DNA of 64,000 nucleotides from Bacteroides fragilis NCTC 9343 (GTDB taxonomy: Bacteria; Bacteroidota; Bacteroidia; Bacteroidales; Bacteroidaceae): positions 4,340,001-4,404,000 of the forward strand of contig NC_003228.3 of the NCBI RefSeq assembly GCF_000025985.1. The letters run 5' to 3'. The notes below the pieces were generated by a model. It saw nothing but the letters and a program-made list of their open reading frames with translations, was not told the origin of the DNA and searched no databases. The position numbers and the translations under genes are program-made. Every line of letters begins with the position of its first letter. Position 1 is the stretch's first letter. Below are positions 17,981 to 24,644 of this stretch, piece after piece.

Positions 17981-18697
17981 TTATTTCTTGTTTATATAGT
18001 TTTCATACATTTGAGTCGTCGCAAACGATATATATTCCTTTTTATCAATTTTATATACACCTACTTTTTTTTGTCTCAATATCAATTCATTAAAAGTAGA
18101 ACTTATATAATAACTACCATTTAGCTGAACATCTTTTTTTAGAACCGAAAAGCATGATTCCACTAAATCCAAGCCCCTTTTATAATAATAAATTCCAGCT
18201 GTTGCAACATTAGAAATAGGACGTTTTTCACTTGTTTGCACCACCAAGCCTTGCTCGTCCAAACAAACATAGCTCCATCTGGGATGAACGGACTCAAAAG
18301 TAACTATGCCGCCGTCTAAGTTTCTTTCTCTAAAATCAGCAATAATATCATTTATATCGTACTTCACCAATTGATCCCCATTAATCAGCAATACCTCATC
18401 TTCATTATTTATTGAATCAATAGCAAACAAAGTGGTACATACAGCTCCTTTTGTGGAACCAGAAATACAAACGACATCCGCAAATGGTGCTAAAATCTTC
18501 AATGAACTTCCTAAGAAGAACTGATCATTATCTTCCTTACGAATAATAAAAGTGATTTTACAGTCTATCTTTTTAAGAGACTCCACAATGTTCTGTACAA
18601 GAGGTTTATTATCTAGTTCTAAAAAATATTTAGGATAAGTATAGCCTTTCTCTTTGAAGTCATTACTGTCTCCAGCCATCAATGCAATTACGTTCAT
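17981..18697 (-). CDS. Nucleotidyltransferase-fold paralogue with degenerate nucleotide loop
   Basis: A 238-residue protein clearly homologous to its downstream neighbour, but the GxGxR loop is replaced (MNVIALMAGDSNDFKEKGYT), leaving only the PK of YPKYFLEL. The INGDQLVKYD metal site is kept. Three bases separate it from the intact copy, and it overlaps the HAD gene by 4 bases. It may be a structural partner of the intact enzyme or an enzyme with altered substrate; the pair looks like a tandem duplication that has diverged. Confidence 0.7.
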   Translation of the reverse strand: MNVIALMAGDSNDFKEKGYTYPKYFLELDNKPLVQNIVESLKKIDCKITFIIRKEDNDQFFLGSSLKILAPFADVVCISGSTKGAVCTTLFAIDSINNEDEVLLINGDQLVKYDINDIIADFRERNLDGGIVTFESVHPRWSYVCLDEQGLVVQTSEKRPISNVATAGIYYYKRGLDLVESCFSVLKKDVQLNGSYYISSTFNELILRQKKVGVYKIDKKEYISFATTQMYENYINKK

Positions 18698-19326
18698 ATA
18701 TTATTCTCTATTTCATTTATACGATTAATTATATTCGAGTAGGTGACGTCATTGATTGTCTCTACTTTGAGAAGATTAGCTCCACTGGCTAAAGCTGCTT
18801 TAACCCCATTCTGATTGTCTTCCACTACCAGACATTCTTCAGGAGACAAACCCAGCCTGTTTATTGCCGTAATATAAATTTCCGGATCAGGTTTGGATTT
18901 TTTTACATCTTGATTAGATAAAGAGAAATCTAAATATTGATTCAAATCTGCTTTCTCCATCATCATATCTATGGTAACCCGTACCGAATTCGAGGCCAGT
19001 GCCAAACGAAAACCTTCCGATTTTAAGCGTGATAAAGCATATTGATGAACAAAAAGAGGCTTACATTTCATATATACGTACTCCATCGTATATATTTGCT
19101 TCATATCATTGATCAATTGATGTAAGCTTTTCGGAAGCCCCCTCTCTACCGTCATCATTTCGAGTTTTTTCGCTGTCGGCAAACCATCAAATGTAACCAA
19201 ATGGTCATATCTAGATATTTCAAATCCAAAAAGCCTTAAAGCCTTATTCAAAGCCTCATAATGCCATTCTTTGGCATCAATAAGAACCCCATCCATGTCA
19301 AATATAACAGCCTTAATTTTATCCAT
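18694..19326 (-). CDS. HAD-superfamily phosphatase/phosphomutase (PgmB-like)
   Basis: A 210-residue HAD subfamily IA protein. Motif I is VIFDMDGVLIDAKEWHYEAL (Asp nucleophile and Asp+2), motif II LALASNSVR, motif III/IV KSKPDPEIY and VVEDNQNG. A helical cap of about 60 residues lies between I and II. The fold serves sugar-phosphate phosphatases and beta-phosphoglucomutases. Beside two nucleotidyltransferases it probably makes or trims the phosphorylated precursor of an activated capsule building block. Confidence 0.86.
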   Translation of the reverse strand: MDKIKAVIFDMDGVLIDAKEWHYEALNKALRLFGFEISRYDHLVTFDGLPTAKKLEMMTVERGLPKSLHQLINDMKQIYTMEYVYMKCKPLFVHQYALSRLKSEGFRLALASNSVRVTIDMMMEKADLNQYLDFSLSNQDVKKSKPDPEIYITAINRLGLSPEECLVVEDNQNGVKAALASGANLLKVETINDVTYSNIINRINEIENNI

Positions 19327-19337
19327 TTTTACATTAT

Positions 19338-19958
19338 TTATTTATTAAAAAAAAAGTCAGCTTCCATAGGAAAATCTGTACATAACATCAAGTTAGCATG
19401 ATTGAAACTTGCATACTTGTTCCAAACTTCTTTATATGGACGTCTGTGCAATTCTGGTGAGACAATACATACTTTTTTACCACTTTTAAGATGCTCTTCC
19501 AAATTACCCCAGCTAATCCACTCACTTTTAAAACAATCCATCCAAACATAAGAGGATTGACTGTAAAAAGGAAATTCTTTTTCATATTCTGAGTGCCGGG
19601 TAGCTATATTCATATTATCAAGAATATAATCTATTGTATCAGGTATAGACATATCAAATAAAAAATATTTCTTTATCTGATATGTATTTAGCATGTCCTT
19701 TAATAACTCTTGCAGGCCATCTGCTTTTATATTCAAAGCTAGGGTGCTTTCCGTACCACTATCACGATACAATCTGAAAATTTCCTCAGCAGTAGGCTCA
19801 TTACCCAACGGCATATTATGAGATATTACAATTGTACCGTTATTATCTCTATAATCTGTTTCAAAGCCATAACCATTATCAATAGCACGCTTGATTGCAG
19901 TTAAGGTATTCTTCTCAGACTCTTTATTCCAGAATCCTCTATGAGCTATTATTTCCAT
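19338..19958 (-). CDS. GDPD/PI-PLC-like phosphodiesterase
   Basis: A 206-residue TIM-barrel-type protein with glycerophosphodiester phosphodiesterase motifs: IIAHRGFWNKESEKNT, then FETDYRDNNGTIVISHN. The His-Arg, Glu-x-Asp and second His are present, with HN in place of the usual HD. No signal peptide, so cytoplasmic. It opens the five-gene cassette right after upxZ. It may act on a phosphodiester such as a glycerol-phosphate substituent; that is inference from family and neighbours. Confidence 0.75.
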   Translation of the reverse strand: MEIIAHRGFWNKESEKNTLTAIKRAIDNGYGFETDYRDNNGTIVISHNMPLGNEPTAEEIFRLYRDSGTESTLALNIKADGLQELLKDMLNTYQIKKYFLFDMSIPDTIDYILDNMNIATRHSEYEKEFPFYSQSSYVWMDCFKSEWISWGNLEEHLKSGKKVCIVSPELHRRPYKEVWNKYASFNHANLMLCTDFPMEADFFFNK

Positions 19959-20056
19959 TTTCTTTCAATAAATTAGTTCAAAATACATAAGTTATAAATC
20001 ACACAATTACACCTAAAACATGTAGAACACAATCTACAATAGATTATTACAATAAA

Positions 20057-20542
20057 TTAATCAACTATATCCACATATGGATACGGATTTTCCTCCAAAC
20101 GCCTTAAATGCTCCACCATCTCAAACTCTTCCCTCGTCAATTCCCGCTCCTTCCAACCGTCTATTATTGCATGTGCCTCCGCCGCCAGCTCTTCGTCAAA
20201 GACCTCGGCGTAACAGGCTACCAACAAACGACATTTCAGCAGAGAGACGGGAAGTGTATCCAAGAGATCCCAACTACGATTGAGGACCGACTGGATTTTA
20301 TCTTCCTTATCACCGTGATTATAAATGGTAGCATTATAGCCGGTCAACAAAGCGATACAAAGAGAAGCTTCCTCTTCGAGGGTACGTCCATGTGAACCGA
20401 AAAGATGCTCACAACGATGATACACATCCGTATTCAACTGACGGAAACGGTCGGAGTAGATGGGTTCGCCATCCAGACCTAAATGGAGAAGTTCGTGCGA
20501 AACGGCGCACAAAGAATCGATTTCTGATTGCAAAGACAACAT
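20057..20542 (-). CDS. upxZ: UpxZ-family inhibitor of heterologous UpxY antiterminators
   Basis: A 161-residue cytoplasmic protein matching the UpxZ family: N-terminal LQSEIDSLCAVSHELLHLG, then YSDRFRQLNTDVYHRCEHLF and a helix-rich C-terminus ending YPYVDIVD. In Bacteroides, UpxZ proteins block UpxY antiterminators of other capsule loci, so that one capsule dominates per cell. It is the second gene of the capsule operon, 58 bases after upxY, the standard position. Confidence 0.92.
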   Translation of the reverse strand: MLSLQSEIDSLCAVSHELLHLGLDGEPIYSDRFRQLNTDVYHRCEHLFGSHGRTLEEEASLCIALLTGYNATIYNHGDKEDKIQSVLNRSWDLLDTLPVSLLKCRLLVACYAEVFDEELAAEAHAIIDGWKERELTREEFEMVEHLRRLEENPYPYVDIVD

Positions 20543-20572
20543 GGTGATTTATTTACGTATTGGAATATGCAC

Positions 20573-20599
20573 CACAGAGGGCACAGAGTTCACAGAGTT
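20573..20599 (-). repeat. Three 9-bp direct repeats at the upxY-upxZ junction
   Basis: CACAGAGGG, CACAGAGTT and CACAGAGTT follow each other without gaps between the upxY stop and the upxZ start. A loosely related run (CCACAGATTACACGGATT) lies at about 22580-22600 after the SH3-like gene. Such CACAGA-type strings recur in Bacteroides intergenic DNA; no function is known to me. Confidence 0.6.
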
Positions 20600-20600
20600 T

Positions 20601-21179
20601 TTAATTCTTTATTAATTCGATTAAAGAGGGATGAATGAAGGCCGTGGCAACTGCCATAACCCCCTGGATGGAAACCACCACACGGCGGTCACCTTTGATA
20701 CGGACAAACTCACCCTCAACTCCCTCGAAGATGCCACCGGTGACACGGACACGGTCTCCCCTTTTCATGGAAACGACTGAAGGATCCAGATAAACAACCT
20801 GTTCATCGTAATTACCGGCAACGGCGATAAAACTACGCATTTGGACTTCAGGAATGGTAATAGGCTGACGGGTCTCACGGTCCATGATATAACGAATAGG
20901 AAGAGAAGCCCCGACAGTGGATTTCATTTCGTCAACCTCACTGCGAGTGGCATAAACAAAAACCAAGTTGTGAACAACAGGAACCAATTTACGGATCTTA
21001 CGCTCACCACGGAATACGTATTCATAGCGCATGGGAAGAAAATTCCTCACTCCGCGGGAGTCCAGGTATTCCTTAAAGGCAAGCTCACGGCTATAGGTGA
21101 TACGAAGAGCGTACCAGGATTTATTAATGCTATTGTTCACAAAAGGATATAATTGGGGGACACCGGGGTAGTGAAACAC
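20601..21179 (-). CDS. upxY: UpxY-family transcription antiterminator (NusG-like)
   Basis: A 192-residue NusG paralogue: NGN domain from about residue 20 (NKSWYALRITYSRELAFKEY, then KLVPVVHNLVFVYA) and a KOW domain near the C-terminus (KRGDRVRVTGGIFEGVEGEF). UpxY proteins bind the leader of their own capsule operon and suppress premature termination. The longest start is GTG 21179; a second GTG before NNSINKSWY (about 21131) is also possible. First gene of the operon, with a leader of about 175-200 bases to the invertible promoter segment. Confidence 0.93.
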   Translation of the reverse strand: MFHYPGVPQLYPFVNNSINKSWYALRITYSRELAFKEYLDSRGVRNFLPMRYEYVFRGERKIRKLVPVVHNLVFVYATRSEVDEMKSTVGASLPIRYIMDRETRQPITIPEVQMRSFIAVAGNYDEQVVYLDPSVVSMKRGDRVRVTGGIFEGVEGEFVRIKGDRRVVVSIQGVMAVATAFIHPSLIELIKN

Positions 21180-21353
21180 CTTCCGGTCAAGTTTGCTAAT
21201 TCTGTTGTTTGCCTTGCAGCGTATATCATTTCATCAGGTACTCCCCTATCGCAGGAGAGACAGTTTGAAAAAGAAGAACAGAAAACGAAGTTTTGAAAGA
21301 ACAGGGCTTTACTGATCTTACAATCTGTAAACGAGTCTATTATGAAGCAAAAC

Positions 21354-21586
21354 TGTTTCAATAGACGATCGTCTATTGAAACACACTTTTTTAAAGATCC
21401 AGACAATTAAAATACATATAAAAGCAGACAGATATTAAAGCGTTTTTTGTTAGTTTATAGATATTTGATTACCAGATAGTTAAATAGAACAAGCCATGAG
21501 AAAAAATATTTTTTTTATTAAACATTTTGCAGTTATGAAAATACCCTCTATCTTTGCGTTCAATTAGACGATCGTTTATTGAAACA
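21354..21586. promoter_or_regulatory. Invertible capsule promoter segment bounded by inverted repeats (OFF orientation)
   Basis: The left site (21354-21383) is a perfect 30-bp palindrome, TGTTTCAATAGACGATCG plus its mirror. The right site (21565-21586), read on the minus strand, matches 21 of 22 bases of the left one (TGTTTCAATARACGATCGTC). The shared centre ARACGATCGT is close to ARACGTWCGT, the core recalled for B. fragilis Mpi-type invertons. Between them lies one consensus promoter, pointing to the plus strand and away from upxY. No minus-directed TAnnTTTG was found between it and upxY. Inversion would put the start site near 21375, facing the capsule operon. The recombinase is not in this window. 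Confidence 0.82.
21526..21556 (+). promoter_or_regulatory. Promoter inside the invertible segment
   Basis: TTTG (21526-21529), a 19-base spacer and TATCTTTG (21549-21556): a full match to the Bacteroidota consensus. In the sequence as given it reads rightward, away from the capsule genes. Confidence 0.8.
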
Positions 21587-21681
21587 CTCACTTTTTTAAG
21601 AATTATTTCATTTAATGTCAGACAATTAAGAAGAGAAAAGGTTTCATTTTCCCTTTGATTCCCACTTTAATTCCACATTCA

Positions 21682-21713
21682 TTTGCCCACTGAAAGATTA
21701 CTCTCTACCTTTG
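21682..21713 (+). promoter_or_regulatory. Promoter of the 21757 gene
   Basis: TTTG (21682-21685), 20-base spacer, TACCTTTG (21706-21713). It lies outside the invertible segment, so the plus-strand genes have a fixed promoter whatever the orientation of the switch. The leader would be about 37 bases. Confidence 0.75.
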
Positions 21714-21756
21714 CAACATATTAACAACATTTAGTTATTGATTAAATAAAAAAATC

Positions 21757-22132
21757 ATGAACAAAGAAAATGAATTATTACAGACAGTGAACAAAAGTGT
21801 AAAAAAACGCTAACGCTAAAGCACAACCTCCTATCACAGAACCTATTAAAGAGACAAGAGGCAGAAAAGCAGGAGCGCAGATACCGGGAATTATCTCCAA
21901 CAATGAAGGAGTTATAAAAGCGCTGATAGAATCCTACATATTGGACGCAAAAGAACAAAATATCAAGACGTGCAAAGATTCATTGGCACGCTACATAGAG
22001 GAAAAAAAACTTTTTGGAAAAATAAGAAATGGAGTATTCAAACCATTAGTTTTCAGCACAATCAGAACTTACGTCAACGAAATCTGGAATAAGATGGAAA
22101 GAAAGAAAAAGAACCAAGAAGGAAAGCGCTGA
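21757..22132 (+). pseudogene. Hypothetical gene split by a frameshift in an A7 tract
   Basis: ATG 21757 opens MNKENELLQTVNKSVKKR and stops at 21811-21813. An open frame continues one base out of register from about 21808 to 22132, giving NANAKAQPPITEP, RGRKAGAQIPG, then DAKEQNIKTCKDSLARYIEE and a Lys-rich end. Removing one A from the A7 run at 21801-21807 joins both parts into about 124 residues. The second part also has an internal TTG at 21941. No family recognised. It may be a true lesion, slippage-prone phase variation, or a base-call error. Confidence 0.65.
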
Positions 22133-22227
22133 AATACCTACAATGAATTTTATCAAACCGGAATACATTCGATCCGACTTACCTTTGGGGCGATAATTTA
22201 TCTATTAACCCTTTAAATCATATACGT

Positions 22228-22575
22228 ATGAAACAGAAGAAAAGACCGGCATCACAAACTGAAGCCATGAAACTGAGATGGAAAAAACGGATTGTCTTTG
22301 AGAAAGGATACACTGAAATGTGTGCCGAATGGATGGCGGAGCGCCTGGAAGCATTGACCGACCACCTGCAATACGGGCACGCAGCCATCGCTTATCAAAA
22401 GCAGAACGGAGACTTCAGGTTGGTGAAAGCGACACTGATCTACTATGAAGCGGAATTCCACAAAAAGTATGATCCCACACAAATAGAAGGCGCAGTAGTC
22501 TACTGGAATGTGGATGAACAGCGATGGACGACATTCCAGATGGAGAACTTCATGGAGTGGAGACCGATCGTATAG
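22228..22575 (+). CDS. Small SH3-like beta-barrel protein (DUF2693/WYL_2-like)
   Basis: A 115-residue basic N-terminus followed by a compact beta-rich domain: DHLQYGHAAIAYQKQNGDF, then KATLIYYEAEFH and VVYWNVDEQRWTTFQMENF. The pattern of a fragment coding for ...hxAYxKxxGxxRxhKxT... with ...YWDhxxxxWRxF resembles the small SH3/Sm-like proteins that sit near DUF4373 genes in Bacteroides. Function unknown. It lies between the frameshifted gene and the DUF4373 gene on the plus strand. Confidence 0.6.
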   Translation: MKQKKRPASQTEAMKLRWKKRIVFEKGYTEMCAEWMAERLEALTDHLQYGHAAIAYQKQNGDFRLVKATLIYYEAEFHKKYDPTQIEGAVVYWNVDEQRWTTFQMENFMEWRPIV

Positions 22576-22713
22576 GGCGCCACCACAGATTACACGGATT
22601 TTCACCGATGAATTATTTTTATTTTGAGAAATCAAGTGAAGACATCTTTGGGAATCCGGGGTAATTTATGGTGAATGTATTATTGAAAGTACAAACGACT
22701 AATCTAAAAAACA

Positions 22714-23547
22714 ATGGCAATAGCATATGACGGGATCAACTATTTCCCGGTGGGCGTAAACTTCATGGAAGAGAACGCAATGGAAGTGATAGAAGCTAAA
22801 TATGGAATAAAGGGTTCGGCAATCGTACTGAAACTGCTGTGCAAAATATACAAAGAGGGATACTTCATCCGTTGGGATGAAGAGCAGTGTCTGATTTTTG
22901 CCAACAAGGCGGGAAGAGAGGTGCAGGCCGCTGAGGTACAGGGGATCATTGAGATCCTCTTCATCAAAGGGATATTGGACAGAAACAGTTATCTGGCAAA
23001 CGGAATACTGACTTCGGCAAACATACAGAAGATATGGATGGAGGCAACAAAGCGAAGAAAAAGGGATCTGAAAGCATTGCCCTATCTGCTGGTGAACGAC
23101 TTGACTCAGCAGGAAACAGAAGCGCCGGAAGGTGAAAATGTAACCATTAGTCCGGGAAATGTAGTACATGATGTAGCCGTTAACGCAAAAAATGCATGCA
23201 ATTCCGGACAAAGTAAAGTAAAAGAAAAGAAAGCAGAGGAAAATAAAGAATTACCCCCCTCAGCTCCCCCCAAGGGGAAGGAGAAAGAATGGGAGGAGGT
23301 TTCTGCTCCTCTCCCGATACCCGGATACGCCTTCAACACAATGACACACAATTATCCGGGACTGACGGATACACTCAAAAGACTGGGGATTACCGAAGCA
23401 GGAGAGGTGAATGCCATACTCAGGCTATCGGATTATGGAAGGAAAGGAACACGGGTATGGCAACTGATTGCCAATACTTGCTGGAGTGACATAGGGGCAA
23501 AAGGAAGGTATCTGATAGCAGCACTGAATAAGGCAAAAAGAAAATAA
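22714..23547 (+). CDS. DUF4373 (Lin1244/Lin1753-like) domain protein
   Basis: A 277-residue protein. Residues about 5-100 (YFPVGVNFMEENAMEVIEAK, GSAIVLKLLCKIYKEGYF, GILDRNSYLANGILTSANIQ) match the DUF4373 helix-turn-helix-like domain found in Bacteroidota and phage replication modules. A low-complexity Lys/Glu/Pro linker (about 165-200) precedes a C-terminal helical domain that includes ARKGTRVWQLIANT-like text. Genes of this type often stand divergently beside capsule operons. DNA binding is probable; the role is unknown. Confidence 0.78.
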   Translation: MAIAYDGINYFPVGVNFMEENAMEVIEAKYGIKGSAIVLKLLCKIYKEGYFIRWDEEQCLIFANKAGREVQAAEVQGIIEILFIKGILDRNSYLANGILTSANIQKIWMEATKRRKRDLKALPYLLVNDLTQQETEAPEGENVTISPGNVVHDVAVNAKNACNSGQSKVKEKKAEENKELPPSAPPKGKEKEWEEVSAPLPIPGYAFNTMTHNYPGLTDTLKRLGITEAGEVNAILRLSDYGRKGTRVWQLIANTCWSDIGAKGRYLIAALNKAKRK

Positions 23548-23873
23548 TCCGGATAGGAAAGTACAGTTTGCAGTTGATAAAAAAGCAAGTATACCGGTTT
23601 CCATACGGAAGGTTCTCTGTCGGGAATGGAAAACGGGACATACATTTAAACAAATGATCTACAGCCACTTCAGAGCACAATATTTCAATCTGCAGAAGCT
23701 TTATTTTAACGTTACGTTAAAGTTCGTTTTTCGTCTGCAAATAGCAAATTCTTTAAATGCAAAAGACTTGTTATTTGCAGACAAGAACAAAGCCATCGGA
23801 AAATGGCATTAACAATGTTAACGGGCAAAAGGCATAAAATATCCTCTTCCACTGTACACAGTTATATTGTTAT
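23548..23873. other. Gene-free stretch with clustered inverted repeats
   Basis: No ORF is convincing. It holds a 15-base palindrome TTAACGT-T-ACGTTAA (23706-23720), an 11-bp inverted repeat GTCTGCAAATA/TATTTGCAGAC (23733-23743 and 23772-23782, 28-base loop, with flanking GTTC and GAAC also complementary), and a small GCCAT/ATGGC hairpin near 23800. It separates the DUF4373 gene from the convergent tag gene. Confidence 0.55.
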
Positions 23874-24446
23874 TTACCTCTTCCGGCAGATGCAATCCGC
23901 CAGATGATCATTCATAAATCCGGAGGCCTGCAAGTGAGCATAGCAAATCGTAGTTCCAAAGAATTTAAATCCCCGTTTTTTCATATCCTTGCTCATGGCA
24001 TCAGATTCGGGAGATGATACCGGAATCTCACTCAATGATTGAAATGTATTGACAATCGGTTTTCTGTCGGGAAAGAATGATAGAGTATAGTCATAAAAAC
24101 TACCGAACTCCTTTTGTACGGCGAGAAATGACCTTGCATTTGTGATGGTCGATTTGATCTTCAGACGATTTTTCACAATGCCATCAAAGTGCATCAACCG
24201 TTCAACATCTTCATCGGTCATTTGTGCCACCGACTCAGCATCGAAATTGCAAAAGGCTTTGCGATACCCCTCACGTTTCTTAAGGATGGTTATCCAACTC
24301 AAGCCGGCCTGAGCACTCTCCAACACAAGAAACTCAAACAGCGTCTTGTCATCGGTCACCAATTTTCCCCAATCTTGATCATGGTACTTCACATACAGTT
24401 CGTCACTTCCGCACCAACCGCAACGCCCGTTTATTATATCTTGCAT
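23874..24446 (-). CDS. tag: DNA-3-methyladenine glycosylase I
   Basis: A 190-residue Tag-family protein, normal length. The N-terminal zinc-binding region reads RCGWCGSDELYVKYHDQDWG, and the C-terminal part YAHLQASGFMNDHLADCICR holds the remaining His/Cys ligands. The central LSWITILKKREGYRKAF is strongly conserved in the family. Tag removes 3-methyladenine (and 3-methylguanine weakly) from alkylated DNA by base excision. Single gene with a clear promoter; it lies next to recJ/recQ, divergently. Confidence 0.95.
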   Translation of the reverse strand: MQDIINGRCGWCGSDELYVKYHDQDWGKLVTDDKTLFEFLVLESAQAGLSWITILKKREGYRKAFCNFDAESVAQMTDEDVERLMHFDGIVKNRLKIKSTITNARSFLAVQKEFGSFYDYTLSFFPDRKPIVNTFQSLSEIPVSSPESDAMSKDMKKRGFKFFGTTICYAHLQASGFMNDHLADCICRKR

Positions 24447-24471
24447 AATTATAACACTTAATAGTACGATA

Positions 24472-24503
24472 CAAAGATAGTAGATTCACCATGTCGCACC
24501 AAA
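24472..24503 (-). promoter_or_regulatory. Promoter of tag
   Basis: On the minus strand: TTTG (24500-24503), 20-base spacer, TATCTTTG (24472-24479). Full consensus; leader of about 18-20 bases before ATG 24446. Confidence 0.75.
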
Positions 24504-24644
24504 TATCGATAAACAAAACACAAGCAATTATTTTTTTCAGTATATCCCCCACACTTCCGGTTTTTTTCGTACTTTTACAGCTTGTTGGAAAGTTATGCAC
24601 TTCCGGCATCAGAGAACAGATAAAAAGAAAAAACAATATATAAA

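Noticed and set aside
20573..20599. Programmed regulatory site from the three CACAGAG repeats
   Set aside because: Similar strings recur in Bacteroides intergenic DNA and nothing ties this one to upxY or upxZ control.
21941..22132. Separate gene from TTG 21941
   Set aside because: Better explained as the 3' part of the frameshifted gene starting at ATG 21757, since the open frame extends upstream past the TTG to the A7 tract.
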